64,000 bases of DNA, from positions 1-64,000 of the forward strand of contig UQDV01000004.1 in assembly GCA_900539945.1 (NCBI GenBank), written 5' to 3'. The position numbers were made by a program, and so were the translations under genes. Origin of the DNA: an uncultured Faecalibacterium sp. (lineage in GTDB: Bacteria; Bacillota; Clostridia; Oscillospirales; Ruminococcaceae). This document shows, piece after piece, positions 7,509 through 15,742 of the stretch (position 1 is the first letter of the stretch; each line of letters begins with the position of its first letter). Under the pieces are notes generated by a model. The model had not been told where the DNA came from and did no database searches. It saw nothing but the letters and a program-made list of their open reading frames with translations.

Positions 7509-10175
7509 ATGAGCAAAAAGTATCTGTACTACTTCAGCGAAGGCAATGATGCTTTCGGCGGCGACAAGGTCACCATGAAGAATACTCTGGGCGGCAAGGG
7601 CGCTGGCCTGGCTGAGATGACTGCAGCCGGCATGCCGGTGCCGCAGGGCTTCACCATCACCACCGACGCCTGCACCCAGTACTATGCAGACGGCCGTCAG
7701 ATCAATGACGAGATCACTGCTGACATCTTTGAGCATGTCAAGGGCCTGGAAGAGATCACCGGCAAGAAGTTCGGTGACAACCAGAACCCCCTGCTGGTCT
7801 CCGTCCGTTCCGGCGCACGTCAGTCCATGCCCGGCATGATGGACACCATCCTGAACCTGGGCCTGAACGACGAGGCAGTTGAGGGCCTGGCCAAGAAGAC
7901 CAACAACGCCCGCTTCGCTTACGACTGCTACCGCCGCTTCGTGCAGATGTTCGCCGACGTCGTCATGATGGTCCCGAAGAGCCTGTTCGAGGTCGAGATC
8001 GACAAGATGAAGGAAGCCAAGGGCGTCAAGAACGACGTCGACCTGACGGCCGAGGACCTGAAGGAGCTGGTCGGCACCTTCAAGAAGATCTACGAGGACA
8101 ACGAAGGCCGTCCCTTCCCCCAGGATCCCCGTGATCAGCTGATCGAGGCTGTCAAGGCCGTGTTCCGCAGCTGGGACAACCCCCGTGCCAACGTTTACCG
8201 CAAGATGAACGAGATCCCCTACGAGTGGGGCACCGCTGTCAACGTGCAGCAGATGGCCTTTGGTAACTCCGGCGACCGTTCCGGCACCGGCGTTGCATTC
8301 ACCCGTGACCCCGCCACCGGCGCTAAGAAGCTGATGGGCGAGTACCTGATCAATGCACAGGGCGAGGACGTCGTGGCCGGCGTGCGCACTCCTTCTCCCA
8401 TCAGCCACCTGAAGGATCAGATGCCGGAGGTGTACGATCAGTTCGTTGAGATCGCAACCCGTCTGGAGAACTACTTCCGCGACATGCAGGATATGGAGTT
8501 CACCATCGAGGACGGCCACCTGTACATGCTGCAGACCCGTAACGGCAAGCGTACCGCTCAGGCTGCTCTGCAGATCGCATGCGACCTGGTGGACGAGGGC
8601 ATGATCACCGAGCAGGAGGCTGTCCTGCGCGTGGAGCCCAAGCAGCTGGATACCCTGCTGCATCCCCAGTTCGACGCTGCTGCCCTGAAGGCTGCAGAGG
8701 TCGTCGGCAAGGGCCTGGCAGCTTCTCCCGGTTCCGCCTGCGGCCAGATCGTCTTTACTGCTGAAGAGGCAGAGGAGATGGTCAAGTCCGGCAAGATGAA
8801 GAAGGTCGTTCTGGTGCGTCTGGAGACCAGCCCCGAGGATATCGTGGGTATGCAGGTCTCTCAGGGCATCCTGACCGTCCGCGGCGGCATGACCAGCCAC
8901 GCAGCCGTTGTTGCTCGCGGCATGGGCACCTGCTGTGTCTCCGGCTGCGGCAACGACAACGAGGTGAAGATCGACGAAGAGGCAAAGACCTTCGAGATCA
9001 ACGGCCACAAGTTCGTGGAGGGCGATTGGATCTCCATCGACGGTTCTACCGGCAACATCTACGGCGAGCAGGTCGCTACTGTGGCTGCCACCGGCAACAA
9101 GAACTTCAACCGCTTCATGGGCTGGGCTGACGCCGCTCGTCAGCTGCTGGTCATGACCAACGCCGACAACCCGCGCGACGCACAGCAGGCCGTTGACCTG
9201 GGTGCTGAGGGCATCGGCCTGTGCCGTACCGAGCACATGTTCTTCGCTGAGGACCGCATCAAGGCTGTCCGTGAGATGATCTGCGCACGCACCGTGGAAG
9301 AGCGCGAGGCTGCTCTGGCCAAGGTCGAGCCGTTCCAGCAGGGTGACTTCGAGGCCATGTACCGCATCATGGGTGAGCGCCCGATGACCATCCGTTACCT
9401 GGATCCGCCGCTGCACGAGTTCCTGCCCACCAAGGACGAGGACATCAAGGAGCTGGCTGCCGACATGGGCATGACCTTCGAGGACCTGAAGAATGTGGTT
9501 GCTTCTCTGCACGAGTTCAACCCCATGATGGGTCACCGTGGCTGCCGTCTGGCTGTTACCTATCCCGAGATCGCTGCTATGCAGACCCGCGCTGTGATCA
9601 AGGCTGCCCTGAACGTCTCCGCTGAGACCGGCTACATGATCACCCCGCACATCATGATCCCGCTGGTTGGCGAGGTCAAGGAGCTGAAGTTCGTCAAGGA
9701 CGTTGTTGTCAAGGTTGCTGACGAGCTGATTGCTGCTGCAGGCGTCGATATGAAGTACCAGGTCGGTACCATGATCGAGATCCCGCGCGCTGCCCTGACC
9801 GCAGGCGAGATCGCCAAGGAAGCTGAGTTCTTCAGCTTCGGCACCAACGACCTGACCCAGATGACCTTCGGTTTCAGCCGTGATGACGCTGCCAAGTTCC
9901 TGGGCGCTTACTACGAGAACAAGATCTACGAGAGCGATCCGTTCCAGCATCTGGATCAGATCGGCGTCGGCAAGCTGGTCAAGATGGCTGCACATGACGG
10001 CCGTGAGACCCGCCCCGACCTGGGCCTGGGCATCTGCGGCGAGCACGGCGGCGACCCCACGAGCGTGGAGTTCTGCCACAACGTCGGCCTGGACTACGTC
10101 AGCTGCTCTCCCTTCCGTGTGCCCATCGCACGTCTGGCCGCCGCTCAGGCTGCTATCAAGAACCCCCGCAAGTAA
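7509..10175 (+). CDS. ppdK: Pyruvate, phosphate dikinase
   Basis: PPDK interconverts pyruvate + ATP + Pi and PEP + AMP + PPi in the cytosol, feeding glycolysis, gluconeogenesis and PTS PEP supply. The 888 residues give the full family length: an N-terminal ATP-grasp domain (YYFSEGNDAFGG, LGGKGAGLAEM), the swivelling phospho-His domain with GGMTSHAAVVARGMG (His near residue 464), and a TIM barrel with the catalytic Cys in GICGEHGGDP (Cys near residue 843). The ATG at 7509 has GGAGGT 9 nt upstream, which rules out the in-frame Met at 7491. Codon use is strongly biased (highly expressed type), which leaves a 2.98-kb open frame on the other strand. Confidence 0.98.
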   Translation: MSKKYLYYFSEGNDAFGGDKVTMKNTLGGKGAGLAEMTAAGMPVPQGFTITTDACTQYYADGRQINDEITADIFEHVKGLEEITGKKFGDNQNPLLVSVRSGARQSMPGMMDTILNLGLNDEAVEGLAKKTNNARFAYDCYRRFVQMFADVVMMVPKSLFEVEIDKMKEAKGVKNDVDLTAEDLKELVGTFKKIYEDNEGRPFPQDPRDQLIEAVKAVFRSWDNPRANVYRKMNEIPYEWGTAVNVQQMAFGNSGDRSGTGVAFTRDPATGAKKLMGEYLINAQGEDVVAGVRTPSPISHLKDQMPEVYDQFVEIATRLENYFRDMQDMEFTIEDGHLYMLQTRNGKRTAQAALQIACDLVDEGMITEQEAVLRVEPKQLDTLLHPQFDAAALKAAEVVGKGLAASPGSACGQIVFTAEEAEEMVKSGKMKKVVLVRLETSPEDIVGMQVSQGILTVRGGMTSHAAVVARGMGTCCVSGCGNDNEVKIDEEAKTFEINGHKFVEGDWISIDGSTGNIYGEQVATVAATGNKNFNRFMGWADAARQLLVMTNADNPRDAQQAVDLGAEGIGLCRTEHMFFAEDRIKAVREMICARTVEEREAALAKVEPFQQGDFEAMYRIMGERPMTIRYLDPPLHEFLPTKDEDIKELAADMGMTFEDLKNVVASLHEFNPMMGHRGCRLAVTYPEIAAMQTRAVIKAALNVSAETGYMITPHIMIPLVGEVKELKFVKDVVVKVADELIAAAGVDMKYQVGTMIEIPRAALTAGEIAKEAEFFSFGTNDLTQMTFGFSRDDAAKFLGAYYENKIYESDPFQHLDQIGVGKLVKMAAHDGRETRPDLGLGICGEHGGDPTSVEFCHNVGLDYVSCSPFRVPIARLAAAQAAIKNPRK

Positions 10176-10235
10176 TTGCGTGAGCGCTTGAAAAAGCACA
10201 AATAAAGCATAAAATAAGGCTCACCGTCAATTTTG
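10136..10235 (+). repeat. ppdK-tail repeat, native copy (A)
   Basis: The last codons of ppdK (LAAAQAAIKNPRK-stop) plus about 55 bp of 3' flank recur in degenerate form at 25913-26004, 34122-34236 and 40130-40216. This is the parent copy, since it is part of the full-length gene. Confidence 0.75.
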
Positions 10236-10252
10236 GCGGTGGGCCTTATTTG
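10212..10252 (+). terminator. ppdK terminator
   Basis: AAATAAGGCTCACCG pairs with the complementary CGGTGGGCCTTATTT arm around a TCAATTTTGG loop, about 36 bp past the ppdK stop, with T-rich sequence following. Confidence 0.8.
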
Positions 10253-10306
10253 TTTGCTCATGTATGAGATGAATTGCGTTTAATGCGGGGCTGCTTTTCA
10301 GAAGCA

Positions 10307-10495
10307 TCACAGATACACCTCCACGGTCAGATCGGTCCACGCTGCACGGCGGAACTGGTGGGGCATCTTGTTGGCTTCCCGGTAACGCTTGGCGGTTTCA
10401 AAGTCGATGGCGAAGGTGAGGAGGGGCTTTTCCGATACAGCCATCAGATTGGTGCGTTCCTCTTTGGACTTCTTGCAGCCGGTGTTCAGCTTCCA
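10307..10495 (-). pseudogene. C-terminal tail of a large serine recombinase (remnant)
   Basis: Read on the minus strand from 10495 this gives 62 residues, including LLTFAIDFETAKRYREANK and AAWTDLTVEVYL-stop. It has the same layout as the end of the recombinase fragment at 15449 (FTISFEEAKAFKASRN, WHDLTVAV-stop). There is no start codon or ribosome site; it begins within a few bases of where feoB breaks off. I read it as the residue of a mobile element that entered feoB and was then mostly deleted. Confidence 0.6.
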
Positions 10496-10599
10496 GCGTT
10501 AGCTACCTTCAGATTGGCTCCAGTGTAAGCATTAAACAGAGCGGTCTTGCCACAGTTAGGGTTGCCGATAAGCCCAATTGTCATTTCATGCTCACTCAT
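10496..10599 (-). pseudogene. feoB: feoB fragment, N-terminal about 33 codons
   Basis: FeoB is the ferrous-iron transporter with an N-terminal G-protein domain. From the ATG at 10599 the sequence reads [20 protein letters not shown] (G1 P-loop) then [14 protein letters not shown], matching FeoB up to the G1/switch I boundary. It is cut at about 10497, followed by a stop and a recombinase tail. The start overlaps the feoA stop (10592) by 8 bp, the usual feoAB coupling. The transporter body is gone from this locus; a functional copy would have to lie elsewhere. Confidence 0.8.
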
Positions 10600-10825
10600 G
10601 CACGTCACCTTCTTCCACTGTAATATTTTTGGTAATGTTATACCCCAGGGCAAACCGGGTGCCCCGCAGTTTAATAATCAAAATTCCTTTCCCTTTTCGG
10701 TTCAATACAGAAATAGCGGTCTGACGGGTCATTCCTAAAGCTTCCAGACGCCGCTCCAACTGAAAGGAAAGATGAATGGACTTTACGGTATAGGTCCGTC
10801 CAATCTTCGCATCCTTCAAAAGCAT
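10592..10825 (-). CDS. feoA: FeoA family protein
   Basis: FeoA is a small SH3-like cytosolic partner of the FeoB iron(II) transporter. The 77-residue product has the family pattern ([43 protein letters not shown]). I choose the ATG at 10825 because GAGGTG lies 7 nt upstream; a GTG at 10834 is the alternative. The partner feoB immediately downstream is broken, so this gene is probably stranded. A FeoB-associated Cys-rich peptide gene lies far off at 40439. Confidence 0.85.
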   Translation of the reverse strand: MLLKDAKIGRTYTVKSIHLSFQLERRLEALGMTRQTAISVLNRKGKGILIIKLRGTRFALGYNITKNITVEEGDVHE

Positions 10826-10875
10826 CTTTCTCACCTCTCAATATCAATAAACAATCATTTAATCGTTCTGTCTGC

Positions 10876-10904
10876 ATTGTAGAGCGGGGAAAATCGAAAA
10901 GCAA
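10876..10904 (-). promoter_or_regulatory. Candidate promoter of feoA
   Basis: On the minus strand TTGCTT (10899-10904) and TACAAT (10876-10881) are separated by 17 bp. The leader up to the start is AT-rich (AATGATTGTTTATTGATAT); a Fur-type site there is possible but not convincing. Confidence 0.5.
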
Positions 10905-10964
10905 TGGACGGAGTACAAGTCCTTCCAAGAGGGATAAGAAAACTTCTGAATGGGTAAACAGTGC

Positions 10965-11007
10965 TAAAAAAGGTTCTGACATTGAAGCACAGCTCCATGT
11001 CAGAACC
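10965..11007 (-). terminator. Terminator of the flavin reductase/radical-SAM operon
   Basis: GGTTCTGACAT (10972-10982) pairs with ATGTCAGAACC (10997-11007). On the minus strand the stem is followed by TTTTTT. It lies just past the stop of the 11023-11940 gene. Confidence 0.85.
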
Positions 11008-11022
11008 CTTTTATTTCACAAA

Positions 11023-11940
11023 TTATTTTTTGGGGGTGCGTCGCCCGCTGTTTTCCGAGCCACGCACTTCCTCATGGTAAAAGTAATCCACAATGACCGG
11101 GTGCCCAGGCTCTGCTCGTCCGTAGGGCAGCTCGTTGTCCACGAAGGGACAGTTGTTTTCTTTCGCCAGCCGTTCCGCTTGATCCTCCAAACCACGGAAG
11201 TAGCTTCTGTCTCCCTTGTTGTAGATAGCGTCGTACAGCGGAACCAAGTCAGGATATTTTTTACGTATATGGTCCAGGATGTCCTTTTTGAATCCGCCTC
11301 GCAGATTTAGATTCTCTAACCATATCAGGTCGCATTGATTTCTGACCTGATGGAAGATAGCCTCAAAATCCGAGATACCGGGAAAAACCGGAGCGATAAA
11401 GCACACAGTGCGGATACCTGCGTCATAAACCTGCTTCATGGCATCCAGCCGCCGCTTGATGCTGACGGCATCGTCCATATCATTTTTAAAGTCTTCGTCC
11501 AATGTATTGATCGACCAGGAAACCGTGACCTTTCCCAGTTCTTTCAGAAGGTCAATGTCACGGATTACCAAGTCTGACTTGGTACAGATGAGAATTTCCG
11601 CCTCGCTGCCCCGAAGCTGCTCAAGAAGCTTTCGGGTGTTCTGAAACTGAGCCTCCTGGGGCAGATAGCCATCGGTCACAGAACCGATGACTATGCGCTG
11701 CCCTTTGTACTTTTGCGGATTTTTGATTGCCGGCCAATGCTTTACATCCAGGAATGTACCCCACGGTTCGGTGTGCCCGGTAAATCGCTTCATAAACGAG
11801 GCGTAGCAGTATTTGCAGCTATGGGTACAGCCCACATAAGGATTGACGGAATAGCCGCCCACCGGCAGGGTGGATTTTGTCATAATATTTTTGGTTTCTA
11901 CATCCTGAATGAGAATGCTGCTATCTTTCACTTCCGCCAT
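11023..11940 (-). CDS. Radical SAM protein, SplB-like (COG1533 type)
   Basis: The 305-residue protein carries the radical SAM cluster motif CTHSCKYCYASF (Cys-x3-Cys-x2-Cys) after VGGYSVNPYVG, then SVTDGYLPQEAQF and ICTKSDLVIRDIDLL, the pattern of the spore photoproduct lyase-related family. The reaction is unknown. An in-frame Met 48 codons upstream falls inside the preceding gene; the ATG at 11940, overlapping the upstream stop by 13 bp, is the likely start. It is the third gene of an operon with a flavin reductase and a second radical SAM protein. The flavin reductase could supply reducing equivalents, which is inference. Confidence 0.8.
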   Translation of the reverse strand: MAEVKDSSILIQDVETKNIMTKSTLPVGGYSVNPYVGCTHSCKYCYASFMKRFTGHTEPWGTFLDVKHWPAIKNPQKYKGQRIVIGSVTDGYLPQEAQFQNTRKLLEQLRGSEAEILICTKSDLVIRDIDLLKELGKVTVSWSINTLDEDFKNDMDDAVSIKRRLDAMKQVYDAGIRTVCFIAPVFPGISDFEAIFHQVRNQCDLIWLENLNLRGGFKKDILDHIRKKYPDLVPLYDAIYNKGDRSYFRGLEDQAERLAKENNCPFVDNELPYGRAEPGHPVIVDYFYHEEVRGSENSGRRTPKK

Positions 11941-12617
11941 GTATTCTGTTCCTCCAATATCCGGTAAAAAGCCGTGGGAAATTCTTGTACCATATGTGTT
12001 TCTCCCATGATAGGAAGTAGATCTTCCTTCATGAATACAGGGATTCCAAGCGCATGGGCCTGATGTGTCAGGTTCCACACCCATTCCGGTTTTGATACGG
12101 ATTTGCCCTTCCTATGTCCGGTCTCAGTCCCAATGACGATCCACTCAATTCCGGTAAGGTCCACCATGCCAACATCATCAAACATAGGTTCAAAGGTCAC
12201 ATGATAGTGTCCGCCATGGATATGCTCCCGCAAAGTCCGGATACGGTTTTTCTCTTTACTGGAGGTAACAGTTACACCAAACCAAGCATTTTCTAGGGTA
12301 GTGGAAAACACAATATCCTCTGGTCGCTTGGTCAAAAACAGATATTGGTGCTGCGGATTTTCAGTTATCTTGGCAAATATCTGTTCCCGCCACTCTGGCT
12401 TCCAGTGGGAAAAATCGCTCATGCCGGTGAGCAGAAAATTCTGTGGGCGTTTTTTCTCCATCAGCCGCAGCTTATTGGGAAAAAACTCCGGCTTTTCAAA
12501 GTCATCGATCATGTGAAACCGGCGGACATTGTTTCTGGCATAGCAGTAGCTGCAACCAATAGTACAGCCGATCACCAGATTCATGTTCTGAATACAGTCT
12601 TTAATACAAACAGCCAC
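11928..12617 (-). CDS. DUF5131 (phage Gp37/Gp68-like) radical SAM protein
   Basis: The 229-residue protein starts at a GTG (12617) with AGGAGG 8 nt upstream. It has the cluster motif CTIGCSYCYARN (Cys-x3-Cys-x2-Cys) near residue 18, then NFLLTGMSDFSHW, YLFLTKRPEDI, AWFGVTVTSS and IEWIVIGTETG, typical of DUF5131. The family is found in phages and chromosomes and its substrate is unknown. It overlaps the next radical SAM gene and begins 28 bp after the flavin reductase, so the three form one transcription unit. Confidence 0.82.
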   Translation of the reverse strand: MAVCIKDCIQNMNLVIGCTIGCSYCYARNNVRRFHMIDDFEKPEFFPNKLRLMEKKRPQNFLLTGMSDFSHWKPEWREQIFAKITENPQHQYLFLTKRPEDIVFSTTLENAWFGVTVTSSKEKNRIRTLREHIHGGHYHVTFEPMFDDVGMVDLTGIEWIVIGTETGHRKGKSVSKPEWVWNLTHQAHALGIPVFMKEDLLPIMGETHMVQEFPTAFYRILEEQNTWRK

Positions 12618-12645
12618 CGCTAACGCCTCCTTTCCGTTTTAAGAT

Positions 12646-13149
12646 TTAGCCTTCTACCGCAGGCGCAACTTTCCCGAAGCCGTTCCAGGCATACAGCCCC
12701 TTCTTGTCCTCATCGCCCAGGAACTTGTCCACCTGACAGATGTGCAGGATATGGTCGCCAACTTCTACCGACTGCTGCAAGGTAGCCACCATCGCCAGAC
12801 GAGTATCCACCGGAATCTGGATGTCACTGCCCTCCACAGCCATCATCTCGATGTTGTTGGCGGCCACCTTGTCGGTCTTGGCACCGGTAGACGCTCCGCA
12901 GGCTATCACAGTCTGGGCAAGACTCTCGCCAGGAACGGTGACAATCACCTTGTCGGTCTCCCGTACCTGCTTACCGGTGTGGGACTGTTTTCCAGTGGCG
13001 AAGCCCACCATGGGCGGATTGAAGGAGAGGTAAGACACAAAGCAAATGGGAGCCAGGTTCGTAGAACCGTCCTCCTTTTTAGAGCAGATCAGTGTCAGCG
13101 GATTGGGGGAGGTCAGAACAGTAGCCTCCATAATGTTCAGTTCTTTCAT
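12646..13149 (-). CDS. Flavin reductase-like domain protein (FMN-binding split barrel)
   Basis: The 167-residue sequence fits the flavin reductase-like family: NPLTLICSKKEDGSTNLAP at the start, FNPPMVGFATGKQSHTGKQ, then DKVIVTVPGESLAQTVIACG. Members bind FMN and use NAD(P)H or act as flavoredoxin-type electron carriers. AAAGGT precedes the ATG at 13149; a Met six codons in is possible. It is the first gene of the operon with two radical SAM proteins, under a good promoter shared across a divergent gap with an HxlR regulator. Confidence 0.85.
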   Translation of the reverse strand: MKELNIMEATVLTSPNPLTLICSKKEDGSTNLAPICFVSYLSFNPPMVGFATGKQSHTGKQVRETDKVIVTVPGESLAQTVIACGASTGAKTDKVAANNIEMMAVEGSDIQIPVDTRLAMVATLQQSVEVGDHILHICQVDKFLGDEDKKGLYAWNGFGKVAPAVEG

Positions 13150-13211
13150 GTCATTCAGACCTTTCTAAGAAATTTCAGTCGTTGACTGCACGGCTAACTA
13201 GTGATATATTT

Positions 13212-13239
13212 ATTATACCTGCTAGCAATTTTTGTTCAA
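13212..13239 (-). promoter_or_regulatory. Promoter of the flavin reductase/radical-SAM operon
   Basis: On the minus strand TTGAAC (13234-13239), 16 bp, TATAAT (13212-13217). The divergent gap to hxlR also holds ACCTG-type half sites (TATACCTGCTAGC, GTACCTGGTATC) that could be HxlR operators. Confidence 0.7.
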
Positions 13240-13303
13240 GTACGCAAATTGTTTGTACCTGGTATCAAAAAATATACTGCAAAAGACGAGGAAAGATCCA
13301 ATC

Positions 13304-13657
13304 ATGACTTATGAGGAATTCAAAGAAAAGGTTGGCAGTGTCATTCTAACCGATGATGGAAACTGCCCGGTCACGCCGGTGGTTCAAATGCTGCAGGGCA
13401 AATGGAAACTCCAAATTCTCTATGAACTATGCATCAAGTGTCCCATGCGGTTTGGGGAACTGAAAAGAGTTCTCAAGCCCATCACCAATACAGCTCTGAC
13501 CAACGCCCTGAAGGAGCTGGAAGCGGATGAATTGATCCAGCGCATCCAATATAATGAAATGCCCCTACGAGTGGAATACTCCCTCACCGAGAAAGGACGG
13601 GATCTGCTGCCGGTCTTTTACGCCATTTCCCAATGGGGAATGAAATATATACCATGA
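13304..13657 (+). CDS. HxlR-family (MarR-like) transcriptional regulator
   Basis: The 117-residue winged-helix protein reads CPVTPVVQMLQGKWKLQIL, then MRFGELKRVLKPITNTALT and YSLTEKGRDLLP, the HxlR/DUF24 signature. The Cys at residue 21 is where redox-sensing members such as YodB and HypR carry their sensor thiol, so sensing of electrophiles or oxidants is plausible but inferred. The ATG at 13304 follows GAGGAAAG. It is divergent from the flavin reductase operon and probably represses it. Confidence 0.88.
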   Translation: MTYEEFKEKVGSVILTDDGNCPVTPVVQMLQGKWKLQILYELCIKCPMRFGELKRVLKPITNTALTNALKELEADELIQRIQYNEMPLRVEYSLTEKGRDLLPVFYAISQWGMKYIP

Positions 13658-13686
13658 TTCTAACTATACTAATCTGCAAGATAATA

Positions 13687-13733
13687 GCCGGGAGGCATTG
13701 ACGATTTGAGTCAACTTCCCGGCGTTTTATTTT
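13687..13733 (+). terminator. Terminator between hxlR and tag remnant
   Basis: GCCGGGAGGC...TTGAC pairs with GTCAA...CTTCCCGGC (13687-13723), followed by GTTTTATTTT. It ends hxlR transcripts and may also serve the convergent tag remnant. Confidence 0.75.
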
Positions 13734-13742
13734 CTGCATTTT

Positions 13743-14258
13743 CTACTGCTGCAAAGGATTCAGGAAGCAACCTGATTCATGAGAGTTGATAACTCCCACC
13801 GCCTGCAAATAGGCATAGATGATTACGGTCCCCACAAACTTCATGCCTCGCTTTTTCAAGTCTTTTGAGATAGCATCCGATAATGGTGAGCTGACCTTGT
13901 CTACTTCTTGGATGCTCTTTTCATCTGTCCAATGCCATAAGTATCGGTCAAAACTGCCCCACTCTTGCTGTATCTTTTGAAACACTTGTGCGTTGACCAC
14001 TGCAGCTCGTATTTTCAGCCGGTTACGAATGATTCCAGAGTCAGCTTGCAGAGCCGTCAATTTTTCTTCGCTATAAGATGCCACCTTCCGTAAATCAAAC
14101 CCGTCAAAAGCACGGCGAAATGCTTCTCGTTTATTTAAGACACATTCCCAGGTGAGGCCTGCCTGAAAATTCTCCAAAATCAACATTTCAAACAGCATCT
14201 GGTCATCGTGGACCGGTTTGCTCCATTCCTCGTCATGGTATCGCAGATAAGGTTGATT
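13743..14258 (-). pseudogene. tag: DNA-3-methyladenine glycosylase I, 5' truncated
   Basis: TAG removes 3-methyladenine from DNA. From about 14258 the reading is NQPYLRYHDEEWSKPVHDD, then MLILENFQAGLTWECVLNKR, SGIIRNRLKIRAAV, KKRGMKFVGTVIIYAYLQA and INSHESGCF, matching TAG from its second block to the end. The first 10-12 residues, with the zinc-ligand Cys (the CxW block), are missing; upstream the frame runs into antisense recombinase sequence. Two zinc ligands (His and Cys of SHESGC) remain. Without its start and one Zn ligand it is probably inactive. The break at about 14250 coincides with the start of the recombinase fragment. Confidence 0.8.
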
Positions 14259-15449
14259 TTCCAGATGTATTCGGATGGCGAAAAAGGGCTTACTCAAATC
14301 GTAAATGAATTGTATCGGCTGGGATGTCTGGATGCAGGCGGTCATGTATCATGGGATGCTTCCAAAGTGAACCGTGTTTTACACAATGCGACCTATAAAG
14401 GCGGCATCTGCTATAACAAATCCCACAGTGATGGATATTTGACGCAGAAACGTGTGAAAAATCTGGATGAAAGCAGTTGCGTCTATGCGAAAGGGGATTT
14501 TGAACCGTTGGTATCGGAAGAAATGTGGGATAGATGCCAGCGGATTCTGCTGTCCCGCTCTGCACAGGTCATCGATGAGAACGGTAAAAAGCATAAATAT
14601 ATGAGGAACACACCCAAATCGGTCTGGACGGCAAAATTGCGTTGCAGCTGCGGTGCAGGATTTATTCAGTTCAAGTGGCGTGTGAACCGGGATGGTGCTG
14701 TAATTCATGGATTTCAGTGTTACCGCCGTACCCGTAGGCCAAGCATCAGTTACTTGCAGGAGCATGGCTTGGATTTGGGAATTAGTTGCCGAATCAAGGC
14801 AATTTGTGAGTGGAAGCTGGACTTGATGGCAGCAAAGGTGTTTGAACATCTTACCTTTGACAAGGGCAAAACGGTCAAGGAGGTCTATAAAATTTTGAAC
14901 CGCTGCATGGTAGAAGAAAAGACTGTCCGCATTTCCAGAAAGGCGATGCTGGAAAACAGCATCGCCAGACAGAGGAAGCGTCTGGATAAGTATATAGACC
15001 TGTGTGCAGACGGAATCATCACAAAACAGGAATTGGCAGAACGGCGAAAGGGATTGGATGCGCAGATTGCAGAATTGCAATCTCAATATGAGAATGTGGA
15101 ACAGGAGGATGAGCGCAGTGGAACCCTTGATATGAATTTAATTGCGCAGAAGTTGGATGAGTGGCAGAAGGCATCTAGAAATGATGTTAACCGGGAGCTT
15201 ATCAATAGCTGTGCGGCGCAGATCACGCCGCTGACGAATGAGGAATACCGCTGGGTACTTGATTTCCAACTGACAGATGTGCAGAGTGGAAATAGTGCCA
15301 CTTGTACGTTGGATGGCTTTATGGAGATGGCTCGTTTTACGATTTCATTTGAAGAAGCAAAGGCTTTTAAGGCTTCCCGGAATCAGGGAATTCGTAAAAA
15401 TGAGTGGCATGACCTCACGGTAGCCGTGGGTATCCGCACGAAAGCTTGA
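14244..15449 (+). pseudogene. Large serine recombinase lacking the catalytic domain
   Basis: The reading opens at QIRLIFQMYSDGEKGLTQIV, which is the start of the recombinase domain after the resolvase domain. It continues through KVNRVLHNATYKGGICYNK, a zinc-ribbon-like stretch (CSCGAG then one Cys), a coiled coil (about 14920-15110, RQRKRLDKYIDLCADGIITK) and the tail FTISFEEAKAF. The N-terminal resolvase domain with the catalytic Ser is absent, replaced by antisense tag sequence. No start codon or ribosome site fits. It marks the left edge of the mobile island; the intact recombinase at 43952 is of a different subtype. Confidence 0.82.
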
Positions 15450-15460
15450 CCGTAAAGTAC

Positions 15461-15628
15461 TGTGTCAGTTGTGCCGGATGTGTCAGAATTTTCGAGAAAC
15501 CTTTATTATATATTATCTATTATCCCTATCGATTTATCTAAGAGAGAAAATAGAGTAGAAGGGATAAAAATAAAGAAATATATAGAGAGTTTCATAAAAA
15601 CCTGACACATTTGACACACCCGACACAA
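15461..15628. repeat. Symmetric array of 3+3 nine-bp repeats flanking an AT-rich core
   Basis: Three direct repeats of TGTGTCAGT type begin at 15461, 15470 and 15479 (period exactly 9; the middle copy is TGTGCCGGA). About 115 bp on, three repeats in inverted orientation, CTGACACAT/TTGACACAC/CCGACACAA, begin at 15602, 15611 and 15620, also period 9. The core (15488-15600) is very AT-rich. This is the layout of an iteron-type origin or a paired operator. It lies between the recombinase fragment and the recombination module, and was not seen at the second module copy. Confidence 0.7.
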
Positions 15629-15674
15629 GACGAAACGTATCTGAAAAAATTACAGTTATATATTATCTTTGTAG

Positions 15675-15718
15675 AAAGACCTGTGAGCAGTTTGATTCTG
15701 TCCACAGGTCTTTACTTT
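15675..15718 (+). terminator. Leader terminator/attenuator upstream of recombination module copy 1
   Basis: AAAGACCTGTG (15675-15685) pairs with CACAGGTCTTT (15703-15713), followed by ACTTTTT. It lies 25 bp before the first small gene of the module, so it would cut transcripts short unless read through. A comparable terminator stands in the same place in copy 2 (53505-53540). Confidence 0.65.
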
Positions 15719-15742
15719 TTACTTGAAAATGGAGGAAAAACA

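Noticed and set aside
7221..10199. Open frame of 992 codons antisense to ppdK
   Set aside because: It mirrors ppdK codon bias, its residues are the low-complexity Leu/His/Val/Gly type of a shadow frame, and it has no family match or ribosome site.
10835..10875. Fur box ahead of feoA
   Set aside because: AATGATTGTTTATTGATAT shows only partial resemblance to a Fur site and no clear dyad.
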